Notes: a model not told the origin generated them from the letters alone. Numbered from the stretch's first letter, positions 10,533 through 21,924 are shown. The stretch: 64,000 bases of DNA from Epiperipatus broadwayi (GCA_028023455.1 JAQFVV010000022.1:7459100-7523099), one strand, 5' to 3'. Made by a program: numbers and translations.

Positions 10533-11015
10533 ATTCCTCAAGACTGTGAAGAATTGGAGCATGAGGTGGAGTTAGGTGTAATTGTAGGCAAAAATGGTCA
10601 GAATGTATGCGAAAGTGAAGCCATGTCTTTTGTCGCTGGTTTTACAGTGGCTCTGGATCTAACAGCAAGACATTATCATATGATAGCCATCAAATGTGGT
10701 CTTCCTTGGCTTCTTGCAAAAGGTTTTGACACTTCTTGTCCCGTAGGGTGTTTTATTCCTAAAGAAAAAATTCCTGATCCTCACAATATAAATTTAAGAT
10801 GTTTGGTAAATGGAGAAGTGCGACAAAATGGAAATACTAGTGATATGGTACTTTGCATTCCAATTTTGCTTAGTTATATAAGCACATATTTTAATTTAGA
10901 AGTAGGAGATTTAATATTAACTGGAACGCCATCTGGTGTTGGTAAACTTAAACGGGGTGATAAAGTAGAAGCTTTTCTTGATGATCTAGATAAAATAAGC
11001 TTTATTGTAGAATGA
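10533..11015 (+). CDS. FAHD1: FAHD1 last coding exon (catalytic domain, stop)
   Basis: Encodes 160 residues and the stop codon. The metal-binding EHEVELGVIVGK motif (two glutamates of ExE, residues about 11 and 13 of the exon) is intact. So are the aspartate of ALDLTAR, the catalytic-region lysine of PWLLAKGF, the FIPKEKIPDPH segment and the C-terminal GDLILTGTPSGVG loop. Together with the exon at 2430 this gives about 194 residues, leaving about 25-30 residues for the missing N-terminus, in line with the usual length near 220. No frameshift or lost catalytic residue is seen, so the gene looks functional. The reaction is hydrolysis of acylpyruvates and decarboxylation of oxaloacetate in mitochondria. 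FAHD2 is less likely, because the protein lacks the long N-terminal extension and the motif wording is FAHD1-like. Confidence 0.92.
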   Translation: MPQDCEELEHEVELGVIVGKNGQNVCESEAMSFVAGFTVALDLTARHYHMIAIKCGLPWLLAKGFDTSCPVGCFIPKEKIPDPHNINLRCLVNGEVRQNGNTSDMVLCIPILLSYISTYFNLEVGDLILTGTPSGVGKLKRGDKVEAFLDDLDKISFIVE

Positions 11016-11016
11016 A

Positions 11017-11022
11017 AATAAA
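11017..11022 (+). promoter_or_regulatory. candidate polyadenylation signal of FAHD1
   Basis: AATAAA begins two bases after the TGA stop. Further AATAAA words occur at about 11112 and 11202, inside a downstream SINE, so the real 3' end could be any of the three. Confidence 0.4.
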
Positions 11023-11084
11023 TCACTTTTGTGAAAGAATGCCAAATTAAAATTATAATTAAATGATGTTACTAATTATTGTGT

Positions 11085-11215
11085 TAGTGCTTCGTATGGC
11101 TCAGTTCAGTAATAAAATAGCGGACTTTAGAGTAAAGGCCATGGAATGCGGCTTTATTCCATCACTTCCGGTGCTTGAACTTCTTATGAACTTTTGAGCA
11201 ATAAAATAATTGATA
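11085..11215 (+). repeat. SINE-2 copy just downstream of FAHD1
   Basis: Box-A-like TGGCTCAGTTCAG, then CGGACTTTAGAGT (anticodon-arm region), then CACTTCCGGTGCTTGAACTT and the tail TTTTGAGCAATAAAATAATT. The tRNA-like secondary structure is largely lost. It supplies extra AATAAA words near the FAHD1 3' end. Confidence 0.6.
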
Positions 11216-11430
11216 ATTAAACTTAAATATTAAAATAATTGATAATTTCTATATATTACAAATTAATGAAATGTTTTGGGATTCAGATTTTATATGCATC
11301 ATAGATTATTATAAAATTTGTATTTAATTATATATGTGTGCACACACATACAAATGTCTATATTTATGTAATAACTAGATTTATAAATATTACCAAATTC
11401 ACACTTTTCTTTATTTTGCTGTAATATCCA

Positions 11431-11728
11431 ATAAATACAATTTATCCAAACCACTTTGAACACTTTTTAGCAAAACTCTTTTATTTGTACATATATACAT
11501 ACACCTACGTTTCGACTGTCCTGCAGTCTTCTTCAGAGCCAGTTCATTTTACACTTACGTTTCGACTGTCCTGCAGTCTTCTTCAGAGCCAGTTCATTTT
11601 AATCTCTTAATGAACTGGCTCTGAAGAAGACTGCAGGACAGTCGAAACGTAGGTGTATGTATATATGTACAAATAAAAGAGTTCTGCTGAAAAGTGTTCG
11701 AAGTGGTTTGGATAAATTGTATTTACAG
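11431..11728. repeat. palindromic repeat with CTGAAGA...GTCGAAACGT hairpin, left arm internally duplicated
   Basis: Two inverted arms (about 11433-11601 and 11610-11725). The right arm reads + strand CTGAAGAAGACTGCAGGACA followed by GTCGAAACG; the GACTG/CAGTC stem is perfect. A 50-bp piece of the left arm is duplicated in tandem (11501-11550, 11551-11600). The motif resembles a hammerhead (CTGAAGA, stem II, GAAAC, then GTA) but has an extra A and no stem I, so I call it hammerhead-like only. Such hairpins are common near the 3' ends of metazoan retroposons. Confidence 0.7.
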
Positions 11729-12099
11729 ATTGATATACTAAAACAATTGACTGATAGTATTGCACTTTATTGCAAATATAAACTTGAGGACTATTAACTG
11801 CTCTACATTATAAACTAACAGACCGGTCCTTTAACACAGTACACATATTTCATCTAGATATAGAGTCATTAGCCCTAGAATCATATATAAATATTTTCAA
11901 TGTGATCTGTTTATTTTCAAAATAAGAATATGTAATATTATGTTTAAATTGGTATTAAAAAATTAAACATATACTTTGTAAAATGGGCATTAATAATCTC
12001 ATTTTAAACTTTACATGAAGTAGTATATATATATATGCTTTCAGATACAATAATAATGCATCTACCTGTCATTCTCATGATCTGAGTTTAAATGGACCA

Positions 12100-12315
12100 A
12101 TTAAAACATAGAAAGTTGTTCAGTTAATCGGGTTCAGGATTTTTTTGTAACCAACCCAGCTAACTATCTAATATTGGTCAATAAATGGGTATTTAGTTAG
12201 TTGATAAATTTGATGTTGGAAACCATTCAATCCCTTGTAATCTGACAGTTGGTAAGCCTGGCGAATAATGCCTTCACAGTTCCTGTATGAGGAAATGTCA
12301 AAGAGACTGATTTGC
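12100..12315 (+). repeat. SINE-3 family copy
   Basis: Contains CCAGCTAACTATCTAATATT, GTCAATAAATGGGTA, TAATCTGACAGTTGGTAAGC and AATAATGCCTTCACAG, in the same order as the other copies. Confidence 0.5.
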
Positions 12316-12319
12316 CTTT

Positions 12320-13785
12320 ATATGATGGAGAAAAAATATTTTAGAAGCAAAAATGACCTTAATTTTCATTAATGACACATGTTTTGAAGAATATAAATTT
12401 TAATGCAATGTCATTTTCAAATGCAGTGTTCATAACATATTTCATTTTTTTTCATGCATTGGATAATAGAGATATATCTATTTTTTATTAGTCATTTAAT
12501 AGACCAGAGATTTTTTTGGGATGATCTTACAGCTTTTTCATATGTCTTTACTCATATGTTTATGCTTACACCCCTCCACAAGGTGTCAAAAGTGGATAGA
12601 AACCAGTCCCTACCTTGCATGAGAGTTGTGAAGTGAAAATTATACTACAGAAATATTATTTATTCTTTATTTTTAAACTTAGGCAGAAATAAAATAAAAT
12701 TAAATAATCTTGATTTTATTGCCATCTAGTGTCAAGATTTTTCCCTAAGGTTCATACTGGCTGTGATGAAGATGCCACTTATATATGTATAGAACCAATA
12801 TTATTTAGTACAGTAGTTGACTGATTGGTTTTTAAAATACAATTTTATAATAGCAAAAAACTAATATTATTTTCTCCATAGATTGAACATAATTATGACA
12901 AGATCTAAAAATATTAGGTTTTAATTTTGTATATATGTACATTTCAATTTGAATTTAATTTCTACAAATGTAAAATATTTTTTATAATAATTAATATTTC
13001 AAATATCTCTTCCCACTTGAGAGCAATGGTGTCATTAAAGTGGACTGAATATTATTAAAGTGACATTAATCTTTAAGAGAACCAGCATTTGGAATTACTA
13101 ATGTTGACACTGTATATGTGAATCCAAGTTTATTATTATTGAAAATACACAAATTATAAGAGTTGGTCGTCACTAAGAATTGATATCACATTTTCATTAG
13201 AGATTTAGACATAGCATATAAAGATGTTTCCTAATCACAACTTTGATGTGATTCAGTTTGTGTATTGGCAAAAATTATTGTTATATGTTGTTAAAGGACA
13301 TTCTCTTTGCATAGACCTATTTACAAAACATTATTGTATTAATAACATTTTAATAAAGTGCATATTTGTTGAAAGATATTTTTAATAATATTTAAACTAA
13401 TGGATGCTCTATAATAATTTTAGAACTAAGAATATTTTTTTTGGTGACAATAAGTGCAAGAAGTTTTTGGACGTTGAATTAACTACTCATAGAAGTAAAG
13501 TTAGTCGGCTGTTAATAATGAATGACATTTGTTCATTCTTATTCAGATTATTAGATTGAATTATTGAATTATTATATACCTATGAACATAATCTTGTTTA
13601 GAATGTTTTATGCAGTTTATGTATGTCAAGAACTATTTGTAATGTTTTAAGAGATAGTCATCACTTATCATCGTTGATAACGTATTCAATGTCTGGACTC
13701 TTTTTTCTAAACTTTATGATTAAAAATCCCTTTAAAGTCTAACACTCTTATAAATTCATCTAAAATTTAAATTAAACATCATCAG
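12320..13785. other. A+T-rich intergenic DNA, nothing recognised
   Basis: No open frame with family resemblance and no obvious repeat ends. Confidence 0.5.
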
Positions 13786-13789
13786 GCAA

Positions 13790-13930
13790 ATGTTTTTCTC
13801 AGTTTTGTGGTTTCGTGCATTGCTAGAATGGCAGATTCTGGACTCGATATCCATAGATGACAGTCTGGTTCTGCCACTTAGGGTTCATGAACTCTTGAAC
13901 AATAAACCATTCCATTACATTTATAGATTC
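13790..13930 (+). repeat. SINE-2 copy
   Basis: GTGCATTGCTAGAATGGCAG head, CTGGACTCGATATCCA anticodon-arm-like hairpin, GGTTCTGCCACTTAGG, and the tail TTGAACAATAAACCATTCC. Probably derived from a tRNA with a pol III promoter. The 69-codon open frame here is not a gene. Confidence 0.6.
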
Positions 13931-13962
13931 AACTTTCAATTACAATATGATTGTAAAACCAT

Positions 13963-14375
13963 TAAACATCACATGATCATCTCTTATGCTAGCACATAAC
14001 TATTATTAAACAGGCAAAACTCTCCATACAGTAGTGCCACCCTGTGCCAACCAGAGTAATCAATGGATGCTAGAAGGCTTGTGCATAAAATCCCCATCTA
14101 GTGCCTACTCATCCAATATCCCCAGACTAGTTTCTGGCTTGTGGCCTTCATCAGTGAGGAGCCTTGGATCTGAGAGCACTGCACCTAGATCTTAGGATCT
14201 CTACAAGATCTAGGTGCAATGCTCTCAGATCCAAGCTCCTCACTGATAATCTGGGGATATTGGATGAGTATGCACTAGATGGGGATTTTATGCACAAGCC
14301 TTCTGGCATCCATTGATTACTCTGGTTGGCACAGGGTGGCACTACTGTATGGAGAGTTTTGCCCATTTAATTATG
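13963..14375. mobile_element. F1 hammerhead foldback element, copy b (best preserved)
   Basis: The left end TAAACATCACATGATCAT starts an inverted element whose arms meet near 14203. Both arms carry the F1 body (GTGCCACCCTGTGCCAACCA, ATCCCCATCTAGTGCCTACT on the left, complements on the right). The - strand arm has an intact hammerhead. The right arm's ribozyme is deleted inside the core (CTGATAATCTGGGG). No clean target duplication was recognised. Confidence 0.8.
14120..14159 (-). ncRNA. hammerhead ribozyme of F1 copy b
   Basis: On the - strand: stem I CCTCA (14159-14155) with TGGGG (14124-14120); core CTGATGA (14154-14148); a hairpin with GGC/GCC stem and CACAA loop after an A·A first pair; GAA (14134-14132); the palindromic stem III strand ACTAGT (14131-14126); and cleavage residue C (complement of 14125). 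Type-I topology. Stem III could form only between two molecules, hence a dimeric hammerhead. The A·A pair at 10.1/11.1 is unusual. Confidence 0.75.
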
Positions 14376-15089
14376 ATCATAGTCATTAAGAAGGGATGAT
14401 ATTGAATTTATTTAGGAATTAGTTAAACTTATATGTAAAACTTCTCAAAATATTATCTATTACCTGACCAACGCAAGCATTATTTTTTTATTGTTCTTAG
14501 TTTACATGTCAAGAGATAATTATCTAGGTTTATTTTTGATAACCAAAGTGCAATACTTATGGTCAATTTGAGCATGGTTTCATAGGTGTTCATTTTAAAA
14601 ATTATCTAATAAGCTGTTCTAAAGAAGTGCAATGTTTATTATTTAATTGGGGAGATACAGCTGAGGATAGAATGTAGCAGAGATCTACAATTGAGCATAG
14701 CGGTAATGTCTTTCAGAAAGAAAATAATAGACCAGCATATTTTATATGTGGATTTTAACCATGGATTGGTTTGTGTAGTCATAGAAAACTTGTGTCTAGA
14801 GTATTATTATTGTTATTCATTTATTTTGTTGCCTTTTTTTACTGTGGAAATGGACATACTCGTTTTTGATTGGTTGCCATTGCTGACTTATAAATGAATA
14901 GATCAACTACTTCTTGAAATATATAATACTTAAAAAGTTTATTATGCTCAAAATGTGTACATATTCAAGTCTTTCCCAATAACTTTTTTTAAATCAACTT
15001 CTTTTCTTGTGAAACAGTTTTCATAGAGCTTAGCATAACCATTTGCTTTGCCTATGCTGACATAGGATATAATCCAATTTGAGTAAATT

Positions 15090-15260
15090 GTACAATTTTT
15101 TTTCAGCTCACAAACAGGATTTGACAATCAGTCAATATTTAGCTAAGCTAGCTAACCATCCAGAACAGGTGAGAAAATCTATCAGTTATTAGCACGAGTA
15201 TAAAGATAAAGGCTAGTGAGGGCTTCATTGTCAATGGGAGAGGGCCATGGATGCTGATTC
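15090..15260 (+). repeat. SINE-3 family copy that mimics an exon
   Basis: TTTTTTTTCAG at 15096-15106 and CAG|GTGAG at 15168 look like perfect splice sites around a 62-nt open stretch. However, the block CAATATTTAGCTAAGCTAGC followed by TAACCATCCAGAAC matches the SINE-3 core (TTTAGCTAACTATCCAATAC at 37127). I therefore call a repeat. It could act as a cryptic exon. Confidence 0.5.
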
Positions 15261-15483
15261 TAGGTTTACTTTTTTAAATAGATAACTTTTAAAGTTCTGG
15301 AATATATTAAAATATACTCTTTGTGTAAGATTTGATTGACATTTATAAAGTATTTATTACTTTGGCAAAATGTTAATTAGTTTTAAGAAAAGAAAACAAA
15401 ATTGGGTTATTTCAATTGAATTGACAAAGTATGTACCTGATATTTATTAGTTAAATGTTATAGAAGTAAATATGCAATTTCTT

Positions 15484-15582
15484 TTTTTTTATATATGTCA
15501 AAGCATTGGCCGGGAAGCGAACCCAGGACAATTGCTTGTAAGGCAGCTGTGCTGACCACTCGGCCACCAACACTTGACCATA
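15484..15582 (-). repeat. SINE-1 (tRNA-Val-like) copy
   Basis: The - strand has box A TGGCCGAGTGG and box B GGTTCGCTTCC. The acceptor strands GTGTTGG and CCAATGC pair, the anticodon loop is CTTACAA (TAC, valine), and the tail TGACATATAT is followed by an A-run. Confidence 0.75.
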
Positions 15583-15649
15583 TGCAATCTCTTTATCCTA
15601 AATAATAGTAAACACCCTCTTTTTATTTACATATTAAAACAAAATAACT

Positions 15650-15745
15650 GAATGGTTTATTGGAAGAAGTTTGAACCCTGGCAGTGACAGAATGAGCCAC
15701 AATCGACCTTGAGCTGGGCCATTCTACCACTGCTCCAAACTATAT
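15650..15745 (-). repeat. SINE-2 copy
   Basis: On the - strand: GGAGCAGTGGTAGAATGGCC (box A region), then CCAGGGTTCAAACTTC (box B region), then TTCCAATAAACCATTCAG, the SINE-2 tail. Confidence 0.6.
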
Positions 15746-16310
15746 AAGACATCTACAAATTTATTATGTTATATAGTTTTTTATTTGTGTTTGATATTTT
15801 ATAATTGTAACAAGTATTAAACATCACATTTTTGAATAAAGTAATTTTAAATCTCATATAAATAATTTACAAGCTATATGTTAAAAAAATATGTTGATAT
15901 TGTAATGGTCAGATTTGTACACTCACATAACAAAACCCAGAGTCCTAGTAAAATATACTAAAGCTGATCGAAATGAGATGGTGAGATCCCAAATCTGACC
16001 AAGCCTCAACCTATTTACCAGTACACCATGATTCAACACCTTATGAATAACATTTCTGAGGTTACACATGTGTCTCAATTTCTTCTATGAGTCAGCTTCA
16101 AACAGGGAGAGACATGAGGCTTCGAACAGATTACACAAATAACTAGAGGTTTTAAATAGATTAATACACTAAACTAAAGTTACTAATAATGCATATTCAA
16201 CATATATAAAACATTAATGGAATTGAAATTTGGATTGCAAGCAAAAAGATATGAAATGAGGTTAAATTTAAATAGGTTTATTAATAAAATAAATCCAAAA
16301 TAAAATGAAA

Positions 16311-17700
16311 ACAATGTGACAAATAATATGGATGTGATGTACTGTGGCTTCTCCTTAAATGGAATCAGGAATCTCTCGGCATTTATTCCCAGAGAAACCG
16401 GTTATCCACTTTATTTTCCATTCCCCACTCTATGTTTTCCCATATTCTGCTTCATCCATTTCCACAACATAATCTTTGTCAACTTTATGGCCTTTATATC
16501 TAAATCCCCCTTATCTTTTTCCAAACCCAGCATAAAAACCAATAATCGACTTTCTGTATAATCACTTTTTTCATATTTATTCTTCCATAACTTCATTATT
16601 TGTACCCTTTTTGTTTTTAAGTATTTAGATTCAATTAACAGATGCCTAATATTTTCTATTCCTTCCTTACACAATACATAGACTAAATCATCCATATTTT
16701 TCCATTTACATGTATATTCTCTTGTTGCTAAAGATCTCTTTCGAACCTTAAACAATAAAGTACTTTCCTTACTATTATCATATATTAACTCACACATAAT
16801 ATTCTGTTTACTTCTATATATATTTAAATTCTTTTTACTCTCCATATTAGTCCTCCATCTCTCCAACTCCCTATTCTTTATTAATAAATCTATTCTTTTA
16901 TCCCATTCCTTACCACTATAACACTCAACAATCCTCCTAACACAATCATACCATCTTTTGTACAAATATACTGATATAAATTCTTTATTCAAATCTTTTG
17001 CATACTGCATTACCTTTCTCACCCATCTTATTGCCTGCCCTTTACTCATAACCCAATTAAATACTATTTTAGCTATTCTTTTATTATCCATAAACTGCAA
17101 TCTACCAAACATTTTCATTTTACTTTTTGCATTTCATATAAAAACTTGACCATCCCATTTCTCCGTGAATTGCCTCCTTTGCCATTCACACATTTGCATC
17201 TAATGCATATCTTCCTATTTCCCTTTGTACTTTTTCTAAGTAATCTAATACCCCTTTACTAAGACATAGTGCATCATTACCATATGTTAACCCTGCTACT
17301 GCAACTCCCATATAATTCTAGCTACATCATATTTATTACATGAAAATGCTGTTAATTTCTTTATCAATCCCTTTTTTTTCTTTGCTTCATTTATCAATTT
17401 TTTCTCCCATTCATCTAAATAATTTTTCTGATTACTTAAAATAATACCCAAATAACTATATCTATTCACCCACACTTAACTTTATATCGCCCAATAAAAA
17501 TTCTACATCTTCTCTTTCTCCAATATTAACCATCATTATATTTGATTTTTCTTCACTAAATTTAATCCCCATCTCTTTACCCATTCTTGCATATGTGCTC
17601 AGCATAACTTGCATATCTTCTCTTCTTTCTGCACACAAAAATATATCCTCAAAAAAAAGACCTGACAAATTATATGATGTGATGTGAATTAAAAGCATAC
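16311..17700 (-). mobile_element. LINE copy B, 5'-truncated
   Basis: Same family as copy A. The - strand holds GLFFEDIFLCAERRE (17640 region, a decayed FADD box) down to the C-terminal Cys-His region and the 3' tail with GATGTGATGTACTGTG on the + strand (16331-16346). The first Cys of the C-terminal motif is replaced (YVLCKE). Confidence 0.85.
16411..17118 (-). pseudogene. LINE C-terminal open frame (copy B), 235 codons
   Basis: The longest uninterrupted LINE segment in the window. It aligns residue by residue with 25611-26207 and 3637-4053 (for example SVYLYKRWYDCVRRIVECYS, HLLIESKYLK and MLGLEKDKGDLDIKAIKLTK). It is the thumb/C-terminal region after the RT palm, with no start or independent function expected. 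Confidence 0.8.
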
Positions 17701-17704
17701 AGGT

Positions 17705-19080
17705 TTCACCTAGTGGATGAGACTAAAATGTTACAACTATTTCATCTTAATGTATTTTAATAGGTGTGTGTATGTGCAATTAACAAAGTTATGCCTATTT
17801 CATTTAATTAATATGCCAATGTTATTTTTACATTTGGTTGCCAATTTTATAAGTGCATATTCTAAGCTAAGATAGATTACTAAATACAGCACTAAGGTGG
17901 CTGATATACATATTAAGGTTGAGTGTCTCATTAAACTCACGAGAAATACAGATTCAGTCCAATAAGCAAAGATTCGTGTTTTGGACCAATGCTGAACAGT
18001 TATTAAACATGGGGAAAGAACTTGTTACTTAGATTCAAATATATATGCTATGGCACTGACTAAAATAATAATTTTCATGGTGGGGGTGGATAATTATTCA
18101 TGGGTGTGTGGTTCCCTAGGACTGGAAAACTTGCTACAATTAATATATGAACATGTAAGTTCAGGAATTCAGATAAGCTTTATACAAATCATCTGGCCCT
18201 TTGTTCCAGTTCTAATAAAAATGTAGCCTTGCCTGAACTAATATATGGGGATGGCTGACACCATGAGCCCATTAAAAAGGGGCAGCAAGACAATGTATAA
18301 ATGTGTAGTTTATAAAAACACCCACAATTTGTAAAGTAAAATATAAATATGTATATCTAAATTAAATTCACCTAAAAACAGATAGCGTCTATCTGTATAG
18401 CTAACAACCCTATTCTTAAATTTAGCATTATAATTATGCTACCTTAACGGACTAAACTTAATTATTAATCTCATTTAGAATACTAAATTTGCATCTTTAA
18501 TCATCGTTTAAGGAGAAGAAAATATATTTAGTGAGAACTAATAAGACATTAAGAAATATACTTTAATAGCATCTCTAGCTAGTCTACTCTAAACAATAGT
18601 AAAAGTCATAATTTATAAATCTGATTAGATAAACTATAATATATATATAAAGTAAATCTAAATTAATTGATAATAACAAGTGCATAGTCATCAGTTATTA
18701 TCTGACATAATAGGATTTTGAAACAGCACTCTAGTGGGCTAAAAAGCATTATTAAAATAATAATTATACCTCGTTAAAAGTTTATTAAAATTACAGTGCT
18801 TGCTGTTTCAAAATACTTAGCATATTATAACATATAAAATAAATTTTAGATAAATAATTGAAACAATATATAGGCATAACCACAGTATTAAAGAGATTTA
18901 GATAAATAACTGGTTACAGTTATAATTTAGAGAAACAAACTTTACAGGTGGTTTCAGGCAAGTTTTACATAGTTATAAAATATTATTATAGACAGAATTT
19001 TAAGAATTTAATAGTGAACATTCAGTTTATATTATATAAACTACTTTAATAGATTAAAAAGGTTTAAAGATTTAGGAGTT
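17705..19080. other. intergenic DNA, little recognised
   Basis: A short ATG-led frame at 18251 (MADTMSPLKRGSKTM...) stops after 27 codons and has no family match I know. Otherwise A+T-rich. Confidence 0.4.
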
Positions 19081-19395
19081 GATTTAGGGCTCTGCACTGT
19101 TGGAAAGAATATTACTGGGCTTCTTGGTTGCAGCTTGTATTTTAGGCACATCGGACAACAAGTGAAGCAACACCCCAAATATTTGGATAGGCAGTTAAAT
19201 TATTCGCGATCTTGCAGCAGGCCATTGGTGAGAACTTTGCCCTCTCCTACAATGATGGTAATGATACAGCATCAGTTGGCATGTAGGATGGGATTAGAGA
19301 CTGCCATCTTTTTGCAAGGAAATGGCAAATCTACACCCTCCTACTTGGGCATGTTAAAGTTTAAATGTGTGGAAACTGGTAACAACACTTCTTGA
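19081..19395 (+). other. locally G+C-richer tract with exon-like look
   Basis: Base composition is clearly above the surroundings. One frame is open for 86 codons from 19135. In another frame, the piece between CAG at 19193-19195 and GATG|GTAATG at about 19258 reads as KLFAILQQAIGENFAL. It could be an exon remnant or a fragment of an unrecognised mobile element; no gene can be named. Confidence 0.25.
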
Positions 19396-19399
19396 AAAA

Positions 19400-20380
19400 T
19401 ATATAATAAGAACTTTGAAATATGAAATATGGCCTATTTATAATACATCCAGATCAGGTTATAATTTTGTCAACAAAGTTATTTTCTGCCAATAACCATT
19501 AGCACTTATTTGCTATCTTATAATTTAATTTACCAAATTTACTTAAACCATTTGTTTTAAATTTTAACATGATATTTTTAATTCAAGTTGACCATCTTAA
19601 TTCCCCAAAGATCTGGAAATAATTCCAGCTCAGTAAATATTGTTTACAACTTTATACATTTGAGAAAAACATTATGGTCAAAAATAAGATTTTAAACTGA
19701 TATCCAACGCTATACCAGCATAGGCGATGGAGTGATTTTTTGTTTACAACAATTTCATTTTAAAATTAATAATTATTAGAAATCTTTAAATAATATTGAG
19801 TTATATATGTATCATGATAGTATGTGAACTTAGACATATACACGTGTTTTTAAATATAAAGTTAACAAATTGACTTAAATGAAAACAAAATATATAATTC
19901 AAAACGATTTGATTTTAAAATAAAATATATCTGCTGTAATATACATAAATCTAAGATAGTACAGCTGGTTATTTGCATATATATATGCTGTGGCACTCAT
20001 ATAACTGTGTAAACTTCCATATATATGCACTCAGGGAGGGTTTAAAACTGGCATAGATAGGAGCTATAGGGAAAAATGGATGAAATGTATATGAGGACAG
20101 GAACATACCGTTTCAATATATATATGTGGAAAATTTTTTGACTCCAACTATAAAACAAGATTTGAAATAAGTATATGAAGAATTATTTATATATGGGATA
20201 TTATTTTTATAATTATTTAAGTATTGTGACATCTTCAAATTGATTAAGATTATTATCAATCATTTTATCAAAAATATTCAAAGTATTATACAATTACTGA
20301 TTTACATTTACAAATAAATGTTTTTAAATTTATCTTTGGGTTAAATAAATAAAAAATTAATGTTAGTTCGTGAATCTGGT
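19400..20380. other. A+T-rich DNA, nothing recognised
   Basis: Scattered (TA)n words only. Confidence 0.5.
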
Positions 20381-20385
20381 AAAGA

Positions 20386-20485
20386 CAAAGTCAAGCTCAT
20401 CGCAGCCGCCTTGCAAGCAAGTAGTTGGTTGCAGACGGTTGTGGGTTCGCGTCCCGGCCGATGCTATGACATAAGAAAAAAAAAG
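20386..20485 (+). repeat. SINE-1 copy, box A decayed
   Basis: CATCGCAGCCGCCTTGCAAG, GTGGGTTCGCGTCCCGGCCG (box B) and the signature tail ATGCTATGACATA plus an A-run. Of the longer subfamily with an extra GTAGTTGGTTGCAGACGG segment, shared with 29275 and 38966. Confidence 0.75.
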
Positions 20486-20916
20486 TTAAATATTAAGATT
20501 GCATTGTACTGACATCTATTGCTCAATCTCGGAGTTAGCACTTAAGTTATAAGATTATAATTAGTGTATTATTTAAATATACTTTTAATTGGTGATTGTG
20601 GATTTACCGATCTTTTAATTAATAGATAATTTTATAAGTTCACTTCTGTTTTGATATATATTAAAGTTTAAAATGTATTAAAATAGATTAACTTTAAAAA
20701 TTAGAGCTGGCTTTATCCATGCAGAATATCTGTATTTTGATCAAATTTTATCTTAGTGTCAACTCTTTTTTTTTTTTAAACATTTAACAATTTTTTTCAT
20801 TCTTTATTATTATTTTTTTATTTTTCTATTCTCTGATATAACATAAAATTGAGATTTTTATTTCTAAAACTGCTCCCTATTGAGTGTGGCTTTTGATTTT
20901 TTTTTTCAATAGTATG

Positions 20917-21238
20917 TAAAACTTTTAATATGTGTTGATATTAAACATGCACATACTATATAATTCAAAAGCAAAATATATATAAATCAAAACTTTAAAA
21001 TAATATAATATATTGAACGATTATATATTAGTACATTGTGAAAAAACGAAGAGAGAGTTTGTACTTCTTGATAATGAAGGTTATGCCTTCGAAAACGTTT
21101 GAAGATTCAACAAAATTTATTATTATTTATATAATCGTTCAATATATTATATTATTTTAAAGTTTTGATTTATATATATTTTGCTTTTGAATTATATAAT
21201 GTGTGCATGTTTAATATCAACACATATTAAAAGTTTTA
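20917..21238. repeat. inverted repeat, arms about 110 bp, with GAAGG/CCTTC hairpin in the centre
   Basis: Left arm 20917-21026 and right arm 21127-21238 are near-perfect complements. The roughly 100-bp spacer contains CTTGATAATGAAGGTTATGC then CTTCGAAAACG, a hairpin directly followed by GAAA, reminiscent of the other retroposon 3' hairpins. No coding potential. Confidence 0.75.
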
Positions 21239-21924
21239 TATATAGTATCTAACACACTTTTAAACTTTATATATATTTCAATAGTATTTGGAGAGAGAAA
21301 CCTAAATCAGTGAAATGTGAGATTTTAGAACAATGTTGAGAATCTTGAGTAGTAATGAATGTATTTCTAATAGATTAGCCATGCTTTTTACCAGAAAAGT
21401 AATTTGGATTTTAAAAATGTAGCAGCAAATAACATTTGGGATTTCTTGAGATATTCTGTATATATTAAGATGATAAATTAATATTTGTACAGTTATTATT
21501 GAAAAGGCATTTGCTAAAATAAATGGTTTACTTTAATATTTTGAAAATATATAGATTCTTTCTATAGGAACTAATATTTGAGATGGTGGAAAATGTTTGT
21601 AAAATAATAAATTTTGGAAGAAATGCCAGACAAGGTTGTTTTTTACGTTTCATGTTGTGTAATATTTTTTTTAGATGCGTAGTTAATTATGAATAAATAT
21701 ATGAACATTCATACTTGATTAAATGAACTAACAATTTGCATATATATTTAGAAATAATTATAATAGTATTTTCCTCTCAGAAATCTCAAATTTGTGCTAC
21801 CATTATTTATACCTACCTTTAATGGCAGGTGAAAGTTATTAACCTTTTTAAAATAATATATATAAACTGGTATTTTTTAAAGAACTATTATTTGATACCC
21901 ATCTATATTATAAAATGTTGTATT

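Noticed and set aside
15107-15168. 62-nt exon with consensus splice sites
   Set aside because: The sequence matches the SINE-3 core found at four other places; kept only as a cryptic-exon observation.
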